Origin: Massariosphaeria phaeospora
Lineage: Eukaryota > Ascomycota > Dothideomycetes > Pleosporales
Reading direction: 5' to 3'
Assembly: GCA_011032825.1 (NCBI GenBank)
Contig: JAADJZ010000001.1
Span: 1 to 64,000, forward strand
DNA: 64,000 bases
Of the stretch, positions 11,063-22,727 are shown piece after piece; positions within the stretch are counted from its first letter, which is position 1, and every line of letters begins with the position of its first letter. A model generated the notes under the pieces. It did not search any database, was not told the DNA's origin, and saw nothing but the letters and a program-made list of their open reading frames with translations. A program made the translations under genes and the position numbers.

Positions 11063-11881
11063 CTACATCCGTGCATGCATCGCGTAGATTCGCATGAGCG
11101 ATTTCCAATTCAGGGCTACGACTCTAAATCGAACGTCCCAATCTCCCTTCGTTCTAGCTGTGGTGCGTCGCGGTGCACGTCCCGACAACTTCCATCGTAT
11201 TTCCAAAGCGTGGGGGAGCGTGTAACTCGGCGTCTTAACCAGCCCCCAAGGAGGCGGGCGATCGATGTCAGGCGTCCAGATAATGGCTGTGTCAGGGTGG
11301 ACTCGTTCAGTGATCTGTATAGTATATATTGCCCAAGTACTGGGGGGTGTCGGCTGGGCTCTCATGCAGTATTTCATCGTGAAATAATCAGAACCACGAT
11401 TGGTAAAGAGAACTTTCCCGAGGAAGGTCGCTGGTATGGAACTTCTAACAATAACAAAATCGGTGCATTCCTTGAACTTGTACGAGACGGAACGACAGCT
11501 TTTCCATAGGGTGGCTGGGTCGACTTCGCGGAGGATTTGCAGTAAGAGCTCAGTAGGCAGCATGGATCCACGTGCTGCGGGTGGCGATGTCTCGTCCATA
11601 ACCGTGGCTAGATTTCTGGCAGAAGGACCTGCTGGAGGCATGTTGAGTGGGGTTATCTCCGTGACTGCCGCCGCAGTTCCAGCTGTTTTGTGATCAGTAA
11701 GAAGACAGCGTGATACAACAAGGGTTGAAAACACACCATTGTTGCGCGACTGCAGCGTTGACTTTCTCTGCCGTCGTAATCGTTGGAGAAACTTGCGAAG
11801 TCCCATCGCGATGAGTGTGGTTTTTTGGAGTGTGAACAGCTTACGGGCGACCGGAGGAGTCAAGGTCATTTGAGCTGCCAT
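11063..11881 (-). CDS. F-box-like protein
   Basis: The frame is open for 272 codons. Around residues 107-140 it has an F-box-like helix pair (LPTELLLQILREVDPATLWK, then CRSVSYKFKE), the pattern that binds Skp1 in SCF ubiquitin ligases. Downstream, WKSCRS and the Trp/Tyr-rich C-terminal half look like fungal F-box proteins of unknown target. A probable 54-bp intron (11683-11736; donor GTGTGT, acceptor ACAG) lies in-frame, and splicing it would give about 254 residues. The start could be 11881 or the Met at 11806, whose MGLRKFLQ resembles the N-terminus of the gene at 9712. The target and substrate are unknown. Confidence 0.6.
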   Translation of the reverse strand: MAAQMTLTPPVARKLFTLQKTTLIAMGLRKFLQRLRRQRKSTLQSRNNGVFSTLVVSRCLLTDHKTAGTAAAVTEITPLNMPPAGPSARNLATVMDETSPPAARGSMLPTELLLQILREVDPATLWKSCRSVSYKFKECTDFVIVRSSIPATFLGKVLFTNRGSDYFTMKYCMRAQPTPPSTWAIYTIQITERVHPDTAIIWTPDIDRPPPWGLVKTPSYTLPHALEIRWKLSGRAPRRTTARTKGDWDVRFRVVALNWKSLMRIYAMHARM

Positions 11882-12148
11882 GAATGCAACGTATCATCAA
11901 CCAGAACCTAGCCAGTGCAAGGACATGATTTGTGTAGTGTCGACGCCGAGTGGTAGAGAACAAATGTACCAACCGTGGTTATTAGGAAGGAGCATTTGAT
12001 GTGGGACCCACAAAAGTCGATTCTTTTCGTTCGTACTATCCACTGCTCATAGCTCTTGCCTGGAACAACAGTTTCGTATGCAAACCTCGCTCTCAGGTCA
12101 AGAGGTTGCACTGCTCATCGTAATCGCAGCCATCGTCCTGGACATGCC

Positions 12149-12376
12149 ATGTCGTTTCACCGCTGGGGCTCGCTTCCTCCTGAACTCCGGATAGCCATAT
12201 TATCTCAAGCGGCGGAAACCGATGTCGGCCACTTCCTATTGAGTTGCAGCCGCGTATCACATGAGTTCCGGGAACTGGTCGTAGGTATCGTGGAGCTTGC
12301 ATGCCAGAGACGAGACCGGTTGCTATATCAGGTTCTAGTGGCATATGTGCAAAGGCGCAGTAGCTCCAATTTGTGA
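12149..12376 (+). pseudogene. F-box gene fragment
   Basis: A 75-codon frame whose residues 9-45 carry an F-box-like motif (LPPELRIAILSQAAETDVGH, then LSCSRVSHEFRELV). It stops shortly after the motif, without the C-terminal domain of normal F-box proteins, and no intron rescues it. It lies 267 bp from and divergent to the larger F-box-like gene, so it is probably a decayed paralogue. Confidence 0.45.
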
Positions 12377-12613
12377 AGCTTTTCCTGTGTCGTGGCAGCA
12401 CCGGTCGCTTCCGTTGCGGCATGTGATGGATCATGGATCTTGGGATGGATGGTCCACGGGTTCACGGGCGGCACGGGTGAAGAGGAAGTGGGATGACGTC
12501 AGCTCCTTGGCGCAAAAACTCCAGCCCCGCCAAAATTTGCCGTGCGCCTCTGCTCTGGAGCGCCAACAACGCCCGCGGCTTCAACACGTCGACACCAGGT
12601 AGCAACAACCAGC

Positions 12614-13471
12614 ATGGCAACTTGCGTAGCGTGCCAGCAACCTCTCGTGATCAGGCTCGAGCCTGATGAGGACGATGAGAACCTCGACACGGCCGCTGCA
12701 TCGTCCGGCAAAGCGCCCGCCCCCGAACCCGAAACAGTGCCCGACGACGTGCACCTGAATTGCGGCTGCCATTTCCACTGGTAAGAGAGCACACAGCTCA
12801 GACTCTACATACCTGCTAATGCGCCCGCGGCTAGGGACTGCCTCCTCGAAGCCTACGAGATCACCCAATGCCCCAGCTGCGGCAAGGAAATCGCAGCAAC
12901 AGCGTCCGACGGCTCGCAGCAGGTCTTCTGCCACCTGCACAACGAGGGCGGGCTGCAGGAGGACCTCGACATCCTTCCGCTGCTCACCGAAGAGAGTTAT
13001 CTGAAGGCGTACCCCGAGGAGCGCAAATGCCGCGCCTTCCTCGAATTCTGTCGCGAGGGGGACATCAAGGCCATCACCAACATGCTGCAAGACGGTGACG
13101 ACGATGAAGACGATGACGACGAGGAAATGGAGGACAACGAACAACCAGGTCGCGAGGTTGGAGTGGACGCGCTGCTGCGATACCAGGATCCCATCGGGGA
13201 CATGCAATCCGGTCTGCACGCTGCTGTGCAGGCTGGGAGTCGCGAGGTCGCATGGCTGCTGTTGCTGCTGGCAAGTAATCTGGACCTTCTGGAGTTCCCT
13301 CTTCAGGTGTTCCAGGAAGCTGAAGCCCTAGGCATCATGAGGGGGATTACCGAGGACAAGACCGATATTAGGAGTCTGAAGGATGCGAACGGGAAGACTG
13401 CCGAAGACCTGGCTAAAGAAATCGGAGGAGTATGGGCTGGGTGGACTGGTACGGGTAGGTTGTCGATATGA
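12614..13471 (+). CDS. RING-like zinc-binding protein with acidic and ankyrin-like C-terminus
   Basis: Two exons (12614-12780 and 12835-13471) give 267 residues. The zinc ligands are CVAC near the N-terminus, CGCHFHWDC spanning the splice junction and CPSC shortly after, which together resemble a RING-type finger. That suggests an E3 ubiquitin ligase, although the ligand spacing is not textbook. Next come a conserved block rich in Leu and Glu (YLKAYPEERKCRAFLEFCRE) and a very acidic run (DDDEDDDDEE type). The end resembles one degenerate ankyrin-type unit (LHAAVQAGSREVAWLLLL). The intron sits inside the finger, so both exons are needed for a functional fold. It looks like a conserved housekeeping fungal gene; the substrate is unknown. 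Confidence 0.75.
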
Positions 13472-14026
13472 GGCGGGTTGGAAGAGTCAACAAGTACCAT
13501 AGATTGCAAAACTAGGATGGGCGGCCACGCACACGTCAAAGAGAAGACTTCAAGTCCCTTTGACCAGACTAGAGCAAGCAGGTTTTGTAAAGCCAGGGAA
13601 TATTCCACTGGACGAAGCGGTTGCGGTTCTGATATATGCTGGAAAAAGCGAGACACGGTGCCAATCGCGATGGTCGCCCGATCTGACACATGGGATGCGG
13701 CCCCACCACCATCGCGACTACAACCAAGTACAACTAGCCCTTCCGGATTTCGCACGAACCTGTGGACTATGATTGCCTACTCGGAACTTGGTCAATTCGA
13801 AGACCGAACCCGGGTGTTGTTCAGGCAGCATACCTGCAACAAGCTACACCGCTGCGTGACGCGTAATGCATTATGCGGCTATCCCGCCCTCGACTCTTTC
13901 CTAGCCATTATAAATTCGGTATTGGAGAACGGTCCTGTCGATACCTTGTGATTATCTTTGGACATATCTACAACCCCAGCTAAATACGCCGACGCATCAT
14001 CGCCGACGCATATCGTTCACCTAATC
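13472..14026. other. Intergenic, nothing clear
   Basis: About 550 bp between the RING-like gene and the dehydrogenase. The open frames in it have no family features. Confidence 0.5.
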
Positions 14027-15081
14027 ATGACGGATACGATTGACTTTAGTAAGGACCTAGATACGGGGACCTTGAAGGACCAGAATGTCATCGTAACCGG
14101 TGGTGCCAACGGGATCGGTGCTGGGATTGTAACAGCTTTTGCAGAAGCCGGGTAACCAACAGTCATGATGGCCCTCCTATCGTCGACTAATTCAACATTA
14201 GTGCATATGTGAGCATTCTCGACATCAATGAAGAGATGGGAACGGCGCTGGCCAACAGGCTGAGTGAGATCGGGCATCAGTAAGCTTGCCGAACTGTTTC
14301 ATCTCGCATCGCATCGGTTCTAAGCGCCGACAGTGTTCAGTTTACAAGAGCCGACATGGCTTCCTTCACATCCCAAACCACAGCCTTCAGATCTGCTATC
14401 GCCTTCTCACCCAATAAAACTATCGACATCGTCGTTGCGAACGCCGGGGTACCCGGTAACGGCATCCTTCCGTGGCTGGACAATGGCTCCCCTTCCGCCG
14501 ACCCTGAGCCTCCAAGTACAGTTGCGCTAGATGTAAACCTGACGGGCATTTTCTACACCGCTCACCTCGCCGTGCACTACTTTAGACAAACGGTCTCTGC
14601 CGGATCGTCAGCATCTAGCAAACAGCTAATTCTCGTATCGAGCCTCGCGGCATACATCGAGATCCCCAACACCCTGGACTACACCGCGTCCAAATTCGGC
14701 GTGCGAGGCATCTGGAGATCACTACGCAACTCTGTATCTATCCTCGGGCACTACAAGCCGCCTCTGCGCACGAATCTCATCGCGCCGACATTCATCCGTA
14801 CGGCAATGACGACACAAATTGAGTCGTCCGTATTGGGATCGGGTGGGAAGCTAGGCGAGGTCGAAGATGTGGTGGCGGGGGTTTTGAGAGTTGCCACGGA
14901 TGAAGGGATCTCTGGAAGGGCGTTGGCGGTCGCGAAGGGAGAGGACCGTGCTGGGGACCGCAACTTTGACTTGGGAGATGATTTTGAAGGGGGTGGTGGC
15001 GGCGTGGAGGTGCCGCGGCGGATGAGAGATGGGACGTTGGCTGAACAGGTTTCAGCGAATTGTGTAGAATGGATGATCTAG
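14027..15081 (+). CDS. Short-chain dehydrogenase/reductase (SDR)
   Basis: Three exons (14027-14151, 14202-14279, 14334-15081) encode 316 residues. The NAD(P)-binding motif TGGANGIG is in exon 1, and a following Asp (SILDINEE) suggests NAD preference. Later come NAG (VVANAGVPG), the catalytic Ser (VSSLAAY) and Tyr-x-x-x-Lys as YTASK. It should oxidise or reduce a secondary alcohol or ketone. The layout resembles fungal 15-hydroxyprostaglandin-dehydrogenase-like SDRs. The introns are 50 and 54 bp and keep phase. Met at 14027 is chosen over 13958 because the conserved fold begins about 20 residues after it. The C-terminus is Gly-rich and unusual. The substrate cannot be told from sequence. Confidence 0.85.
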
Positions 15082-15223
15082 ATGCTAATAGAGTGTCCCA
15101 GGCCAGCTTACATCATGGTAAGGGCTGATGACTCTCGTTTACCTGCATACTGTTGATTAGTAGTGCGCACTGATTTATTGACCACCATAGACAGCTCCTA
15201 TCTCTGACACCTGTGTAAGACAG

Positions 15224-15229
15224 CACGTG
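15224..15229. promoter_or_regulatory. CACGTG E-box upstream of the PC4/SUB1 gene
   Basis: A CACGTG palindrome lies 177 bp before the start codon of the PC4/SUB1 gene. This is the binding word of Cbf1-type and other bHLH factors. It is a single site, so the evidence is modest. Confidence 0.35.
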
Positions 15230-15405
15230 ATGTTAGGCCCTAGCGCGATTTTTGGCTCGGCGCGCGTCATTGTTCTCCAACCTCACTCCCTTGCGCCGCC
15301 ATTGTTCTCCCCACCTCGTCTCTTGTCCCTCGCTATCTCACCATCAACTACGCGGCGCTCCAGCGTAACTGACTCCATTTTCTTTCGCACCAAAAACTGT
15401 AAACA

Positions 15406-16109
15406 ATGGCCCGTGGCGTTACCCGCGGCCGCGGTCGTGCTCGTGGTCGCGGCAGTCGTGGCGCGCCCTCTACGAGCTTCTCGAGAAAGCGCACGTCGCC
15501 AGACGATGAAGAAGGCACTCCGCGCCCGTTCAAGAAGTCGAAGGGTGACGGCGAGCCAGATGTCCATCCGCTCGGAACCCTGCTACGAGATGCCGAGGGC
15601 AATCAATACGTCAATGTGAGTTGTCCTGCCGATGATCGCAGTATAGTAAACGCATGGAGCAACGACTGATTCGAGTCTTGCAGATCAAACCCAACGGCAT
15701 GCGCAGAGCCACGGTCAGCGACTTCAAAGGCACCACGCTCGTGAGCATCCGCGAATACTACGAAACCGACGGCGGCGAAATGATGCCGGGCAAGAAAGTG
15801 AGGGTGTCCTTCTGCCATGCACGTAGAGCTCTGTGCTGACGTTGTAACTCGTAGGGTATCTCCTTGTCGGTCGAACAGTACAACGCACTCCTCGCTGCTG
15901 CGCCTCTGATTGGGTCGGTTCTTGAGCAGATGAACGAGACGGTCGTGAGGCCGGATTATAGCGAGGAGGCTCTTGCAGCGCTGAATAAGGATGCGGAACA
16001 GGAGGCGCCAGAAGAGGTTGCGGCTGCGAAGGACCAAGACCAGGACGAAGCTGAAGATATGAATGAGGAGGTGAAAGAGGAGGACGAGGACGACGAGGAA
16101 GAGGGTTAG
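15406..16109 (+). CDS. SUB1: Transcriptional coactivator PC4/SUB1
   Basis: Three exons (15406-15615, 15684-15797, 15855-16109), all phase 0, give 192 residues. The first ~20 residues are an RG-rich basic tail (RGRGRARGRG), followed by a nuclear-type basic patch. The PC4 fold runs from about residue 58 to 125, with characteristic strands NIKPNGMRRATVSDFKG and the TLVSIREYYE / GKKGISLS segments. The C-terminus is a long acidic Asp/Glu tail. PC4/SUB1 binds single-stranded DNA and helps RNA polymerase II initiation in the nucleus. The acidic tail and N-terminal RG box are common in fungal homologues. It is well conserved and looks intact. Confidence 0.9.
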
Positions 16110-19100
16110 GGCATTTGATATCCCCTGCACTTCTCTCGCTTTGGCTGGAGTGGGTGCGTGTTATATGTGGGCTGGGTTTATGAAGACGGTGTTCATGGCG
16201 TACTATGTGCTGGCTGTGGGAAATACCAGCTGGCATGCCGAAGGTCTACGTCTCGCGCATGGGCGTGCTGGAATCTCGTGTTTCCATCTTACAAATGATG
16301 CTGAGTTACATCCAGTCGGTGCTTCGGAGTATCTCCATCTTCGCTACGAATACATGGTGATGATCATCATACTTGGCGCGGGTACAGCGTGGTAGACCGT
16401 ACACCTACGCGATTCTCTGCTTTCCCTTCCATGAACGTGTCCTCCGTTCGTTTCGTTCTCAGTTTCCTCTCCCGTTTCTGCCTGTAAGTCTTAAATCCAG
16501 ACTCGCTCAGTCCAGCATAACGATGTTAATTTCGCTGGCCATCTCCCAGGTCATCAACACGCCGATTGACTTTTGTTTTCGTTGCCCTCCAACAACACGG
16601 CATCGCCTGTTTTTCGTTCTATTCTACGCACATCGTGAGCTAATTTGCGCAATTTCATTTCCTCTCACTCATACGGTGATGAACCTTTTGTTTTTGGTCG
16701 GACACCCATATAAACCCTGTGAGACAACTTTTGATGAGCTTGATAGCTGTAATAGCCCGGGGCATGTGAGGAACAGACATTTCCAAGCTGAGCAGCGATG
16801 CCGCATTCTGACTTTACCGGCATGCGGAGGTACGGTGTACCTCTTTCGCTTCGAAATTCGACATAAACCACCGCTGTTTCTGCTTATGATGCAAGGGCAT
16901 TCCGCCTAGACGGCGGCCATCGCAAGCATTTTCTGTGAGTTTACATTCAAAGAACTGTCGCATTATCTCATGGGTGTGTGCAGCCATGTTTTAATCTATA
17001 TATTCTGACGACGAAAGGCTGTTGACATTCTTGAACTCTATCGTAAGTTCAGATCATCATTGTCCGGGTCTCTGATTTCGAGGCGCTTTGAACCAACTCG
17101 GTGTCTCATGAGCGAAAGCAGCGGCAGTTTAGATACGCTCGGACGTTGGAACACTGCGGCCATTTTTGGATATCACGTCCGGTTCAATCATGTTTCGTGC
17201 CAGGCTCGTTTTAAGGAAGCGATAACCCTCTTTCTGTCTCATGGTCATGAGGAAGGTGTTTTTATATTCTTAAACAGCGGCACGTTGCAGCCATTCGTCG
17301 AAGAGAAGGCGGATTCTGCCCATTCACTGGATGCTAATACCTTTTCTGCGCCTTTTCTATCCCATGAGAATGTCGAACGCTATTTTTGTATTCCCAGACA
17401 ACGGGTCGCGCAACCATTTGCATATTTTGCGATGAGTTCTACTCATCACGAATGGAGGTCTGGCGTTTTTAAGAGGTTGGGAATTGCGACGGACCGCTCA
17501 GCGGATTAGAGTAAACGGATTAATATGTCTGCTCTCCATGAAAAAACTGGTTCCCGCTTTTGTTCGCGAAATCATGCGCTTGTTGGTGAAAGATTTCTGG
17601 ATACAGGACAGGCCGCAGTCATGAATTGTATTCGGTTTGTATTACTCGAGATCCACATCTGCCGTATGTCTGCGAGGTTTTTCGATAGCAGACGTCGGCT
17701 TCATCATCTACCTGTTGCACAGAGAACATGGCCAAATCCTGCTGACTGGATTTCGACGGATCCTACCACAGCGAAACATCCCACCGTCATTTGCAGATCC
17801 TTCTAAGGATCTTACACAGATATGGCCGCGTCTTTCCCGCAACCACACCAACTCATCGTTCATCATGGCGGTCATTCATTATTTCAACAGCCGCAGAGAA
17901 ACACACTCATCATTGGTCTTTCTGTCTCTTTCTTTTTCAAACTTCACTTTTCCCTCTTCACCGTCTTCCAGCTCCAGATTCCCACATGACGAAGATGCCA
18001 TACTCTTTCCAACGATCGCATTAGAAGCGCGACGTCCCCAGAGAACCGGTCCATGTAGCGCGTGACCAATGCTTTCCAACTCTAGAGTCCGGCCCTCCAA
18101 CTCGGGCGAACTCCATAGGCATGCCAGATCTGAGTTTCTAATGCAAAAAATCCATTCTCCAACAGGCTCCATTAGTTGGCAAATTTTGGTTTTGAGTGAC
18201 GATGGATGGCGCGGACGTCTCCGAACTCATCGGCCCTTGCCGTTAGGTGTTTTGGCCGCAACATATGAACTTCAGTGTGGTGTTTTCAAACCGGGAAGCC
18301 CATGAATTCTTAGAAAGCCGGATTTTTGGTTGCTAGAAGGATAATATGTTTTCCACCAGAGCGAACTCATAGTTCTTCAGTGGTAGGTTTTAAGATTGCC
18401 AACCAGCGCCATGACTCGGTTGAGCAGTTTTTTTAGTCTCCAGAAGAACATCGTACTCTCTCAGAGTGGTTTTGTTCCTGGACTTTCAGATGAGATGTGA
18501 GAAGGAGAGCTGTAACCGCTTGTATACCCTCTTCCTTTCGCGACCACAGGATCATGCGCATCGAACTCTCTTTTTCCGGACCGCATAAGCTCTGCGCAAG
18601 ATGTCCTTTTATCGCAGCGGGTCGCAGCCTTCAGAACATGTCTCGTCATCCTCCAGTTTTTTCGCAAATACGGCAACACAGGGCCATGTGAATGGTCGAA
18701 CAGATATTTATCAGAAGTATGATCTTTCTAATTACTCCAGCTGAACATCGAAGTCGTTGCTCTTATGTTTGACGCGGAGAGAGTCGACCATTTCCCAACT
18801 TCCACGTGCCTCGTTTTTGGTGACTTTTTTTGCCAACTATACAAATCAACATGTGGCAATGAATTATCGGTAGTCTAGCTCTTCAAACAGCATTCTTGTG
18901 TGTGTTGAGTGTGTTTTCAACCGCAGTAACCGCATAAACCTTTTGACAATCTGATTTAAGATATATTGGACTTTGAGGATGGGTGTAGAGGAAATAGTAG
19001 AGTGACAAGCTGGAATAGATATAGCCAGGATGTACGCGCAAAAGAAGTGCAGCACGGCAGAACGTCGTCCATTTGGTAAAGTCATGTTCTTTACTGAACA

Positions 19101-20590
19101 TCGTGGGCACTGTCTCTCCTAAACAGCACGACTCATAATTCGACCAGACGAACGATTTATATCAAGGCTCTCGGAAACCGTAATACAGAGAAACTTTTAT
19201 TCTGAACTCCGGGCATCTTGTTGGTCTCCTTGCACTTTGAAACACGAAACGCATATAGCGATATAGACGTCTACTCCAGAAGGTTTGAACTCAAATGATC
19301 GGTGCAAGAGAATAATTCAATGAGCTGGAACAGCCGGGCTTTATGTAGACAGACTCGCAGCTAGAAATTACTAGTCATAGAGGCTATTCATTTTCGTTTA
19401 GATATCTTTCTCAATAAGAGATGACCCAGACATTTCGGTCCTGCGTGCAGTTTTTGAAAATGTGCGCTCACGAAACTCACTATCGTGATTTCCGCACCAT
19501 CACCTTGTATCCGGACATTTTTATCTTATAAAACGATGCTTAGCGGTGTAACGATCTTAGAAGCTCAGTTTGTTTCGGTTATCGGTATTGCGCAGAGTTC
19601 TGGAAAGCCCCATGTAGTTTGAATGCTTGGGATTTTTAGGGAGAGAACCATACGAGAATATCTTAAGGATCTTTCTTTGGCGGTCAAGTACTGCAAGAGT
19701 ACATCTTCCAAAGACTCATGTATAGGGCTTATGGTGTTTTGTTTCGCGTAGACTAGACACCGAAGATATCTTGCGCGAGTAGCATGTCAAAGAAGTCTTA
19801 TGCATATCTTTCTAACATAATGAGTTCTCTTTTAGGAAGCACACTCTCTCACATACAAATTGTCCTGGCCTTGTTTTCGATACTTCTAACACGTCAGAAG
19901 TCTCTCGTCACATCTGTCCACGACATTGATTTCCCAGCAAGCAAATCCACTCATGTCTTATTGTATTCTTTAATCTTGCGAACGACTTCATGAAGTAAGC
20001 TGGAAAACGACCAACAGAGAGCTCCATATGCATAGTTGAGAGATGTTTTATTCGTCCAAGCTGCTACACATCATTCTTCGATTGGTAGTATTTTAGTCAT
20101 CCAAACGCAAGCACACAACAAAGGAAATTCTACAGTTTTAGTTGTGCTAGAGAGTGTCCAAGGCCATGCGCATTTTTGATGGGCCTTTTAGTAGTGTAGT
20201 TCAACTAGAAGGGAGAGAATAGGCAAGAGCATATATAATAATGCTCCTTCCCCCAAGCCAACAAATTCTCCATGTACTGGGTCCGGATGGACTTTTTGAT
20301 AAGAGCTACCAACATCGCCATTCTCACCGCGGCGTTTGGAAGACCGCCAGACCAGAATGCGCATATTATATTGACCGGACCGTTTCTCTCCACGACTCCG
20401 TGCAGCGACAGCATGTTTGCGCCGAAGCACAGATTCCAGGCTTCCGAACTCGAGACCACGACCAGGACCACGACCATTTTTTTATCCTAGATAGTTTTAA
20501 TTCGTATCTGATAGCGTAGCCGCCGTTAGAGATAGCAGTCTATGGAATCCAAAGTAACACATTACTCATGGTCACCTGGATTTTAAGTTT
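16110..20590. other. Long gene-free stretch
   Basis: About 4.5 kb without a supportable gene on either strand. Several ORFs of 60-178 codons exist (for example 16373-16909 and 17060-17509), but none shows a domain, splice-consistent extension or family signature. Base composition is not strongly AT-rich, so this is not a classic RIP island. Recurring T-tracts followed by short words such as CCAGA and CATGAG hint that it is the older part of the repeat zone to its right. Confidence 0.5.
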
Positions 20591-20593
20591 TCC

Positions 20594-21400
20594 GAGCACG
20601 TCACGTCGATTCCAGACACAGTTCACATTCTCCACACCCAGGCAGCGAGCACATATGTGTGTGTTGAACGATTTCCTTGCACCAACAAACCGTCGCATCT
20701 GAGAACCGCGTAGAGATTTAATCAAGTACACATCTTGACCGCGGGGAGATCGAAGAACCACATAGCACAGTTATTTCATTCGCTTTAGGCCTTTTTAACG
20801 TGTTTCCAAGCTTTTTCGCTCTATATGGCGGTACGTTCTGGGTTTCTAGATACCAGATCGCGAGCACATCAGATGTCCTGGTGATTTTTTATTTCGTACC
20901 CGCAAACTGTCACATAAGACCATGCCTTTGAAGTTTCGGTACACCTCGTAGCCGCCTGGGAGAAGCAGGAACCGACATACTATTGTAGTGATCATGTTTT
21001 GAGTTGTTCTAGACTCTTTCTTCCCATTTATTGTTCGGATATCAGTTTCCAAACCGGAGGCCTTGAGCACATACGTTAGACCAAGAGTATATTTCGCTGT
21101 GCCTAGAACAGTCGCATCAGGACCTGGCGATGGAATTCTGGTATACATCAAGAGCTGTAGGAGAGACGGGAATCCACATAGTGAGCGAGCGGTTCTGTTT
21201 TGAGGTCTTTCATAATTCTTCGTCTCCATTTCCGAAACAAAGTATCAGTTTTCCAGACTTCAAAACCGCGAGCACATGAGTTCAGCTTGTTATATTTTTG
21301 ATTCTGCCGAGAACAGTTGTATATGTATGGCATACATTGCATGTCCTCGCCAGTGACGAACTATCGGATTCCAGACCACGAGCACATACCGGGGAACGGA
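20594..21400 (+). repeat. Degenerate repeat with GAGCACAT core, ~205-bp spacing
   Basis: The word GAGCACAT, usually preceded by TTCCAGA/TTCTAGA about 10-20 bp earlier, begins at 20647, 20862, 21065, 21270 and 21380 (a variant GAGCACGT is at 20594). Most spacings are 203-215 bp; the last is 110. The segments in between share pieces such as AGAACAGT. It is a decayed tandem array of roughly five units. Confidence 0.55.
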
Positions 21401-21727
21401 TTGAATCTTAGAGTGCCCAAAACAATCCCATTGTCATGGTGTTCGCGGATTCTTAGTAGAAGTTGGTGTATAGTAATGCAGAGAAGAGAGGCAGAGGAGC
21501 GGAGATAAGGGGTGTATGTATCCTAAGCCTTTTTCTAAACCCCTATAACCTCAAGCTAGGTGCCGTACCGTATATTATATGAGACGCTACCGGCAAGTTT
21601 TAGTACCCGAAAGTAGAACCCACGACCGAAGTAAACAACCGTCAAAGGACCTAGAAGCTCAGGGCCTTATATATCCATCTGAGTATAAAGCCCGCCAGCC
21701 GAGTCATGGGTCCGAAAACCCGGAATT

Positions 21728-22010
21728 TTCTTCTCAACACGGCGCTCGCATGTACTATTTGCGCATCTCTTTTAACACGGCGCACATAGGTAATGTTTGC
21801 GCAATTTTTTCGACACAGCGCTCGCATGTGACAGCAGCTCTTATTATTTGACAAATCGCTCGCATGTTTAGGTTCGCGCGCACTTTTCAACGTCGCTCAC
21901 ATCAACGCTCTTCTAGATTTTCCACACGCCGCTCACATGCATCTTCGGTACCGAAATTTCAACACGTCGTTCCCATACACCGTTTGCAGTAATCTTTCAA
22001 TGTTCTCCCC
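21728..22010 (+). repeat. Degenerate ~37-bp tandem array, about seven units
   Basis: The core CGCTC(G/A)CATG or a close variant begins at 21743, 21779, 21819, 21857, 21894, 21930 and 21968, so spacing is 36-40 bp. Each core is preceded by a TTTTC(A)ACAC-like run. No cas-like gene or conserved spacer/repeat alternation exists, and the units are diverged along their whole length, so it is a minisatellite, not a CRISPR. Confidence 0.7.
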
Positions 22011-22107
22011 CTAGAACGCACATACCATGATCTTCCTGGACGTTTTTACCCAAGCCTCTCATCACATCCACAGAAACCAGCCATGTTTCCACTCGTCCCC
22101 GTGTCAT

Positions 22108-22520
22108 ACATTCCAAGAAGCAGAAAACCCCAACATCATCCTTATACTTCAAGACTTTAGATTTCCAACGCCAGAAGAGCAGAACATGAAATTCCTGACT
22201 TGGATGTTTTCATTCACACTCATCGCTTCGTCGCATTCCTGGGCATCGGGCATGTTTCCTGTCGATATGATAGAGTTCCGAGCGGGAGGAAAACCGCAAC
22301 ATGAAATCCAAGTATTGAAATTTTTGAGAAGCAGAAGAGCAGAACATACAACTCTTTGGCTTGGCTTTTTCGTCCGCACACAGCGCTTCGTCGCATATCC
22401 ACATGCGCTCAGCCTTTCCACTCCACTCGATGCAATGCGATGAGTTCCGAGGAGGGAAAAACTGCAACATGATAGTGTTGTCTGTAAATTTTAATCCAGA
22501 CGAGCAGAGCGGGCCATCAG
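22108..22520 (+). repeat. ~160-bp tandem duplication
   Basis: Shared landmarks recur at a 160-bp offset: AGAAGAGCAGAACAT at 22173 and 22333, and CGCTTCGTCGCAT at 22224 and 22384. GAGTTCCGAG recurs at 22273 and 22442 (offset 169). Weaker matches before and after suggest one more partial unit on each side. No coding frame is conserved between copies. Confidence 0.65.
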
Positions 22521-22706
22521 TCAGGTATGACATCATTTTTTTCAAGTCCAGGAAGTCCGCCATGGAACAAGATCCACGGCGTTTTTAGTGCTCATCAGCG
22601 AAGTCGGTGAAGAAGAAAGGAAGGCTGGAAAGGGGCTTATATACGTATCTAGACCCTGTGTGAGTAAGCAGCAGCGGTCCGGAAAGCTGAAAGTGGATGT
22701 GTCAAG

Positions 22707-22727
22707 TCACGTGCCGTAAATCACGTG
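22707..22727. promoter_or_regulatory. Paired TCACGTG E-boxes
   Basis: Two TCACGTG sites start 14 bp apart at 22707 and 22721, in the same orientation. Such pairs are typical of bHLH-regulated promoters, yet no clear gene follows. The nearest candidate is a weak 49-codon ORF at 23209-23358. Confidence 0.4.

Noticed and set aside
16373..16909. 178-codon ORF downstream of SUB1
   Set aside because: Composition is irregular with no domain; more likely 3' flank sequence.
17060..17509. 149-codon ORF in the gene-free zone
   Set aside because: No domain, no family resemblance, no splice extension, and it lies in repeat-like DNA with frequent long chance ORFs.
21728..22010. CRISPR array
   Set aside because: The units are diverged along their whole length, there is no exact repeat with unique spacers, and the host is a eukaryote.
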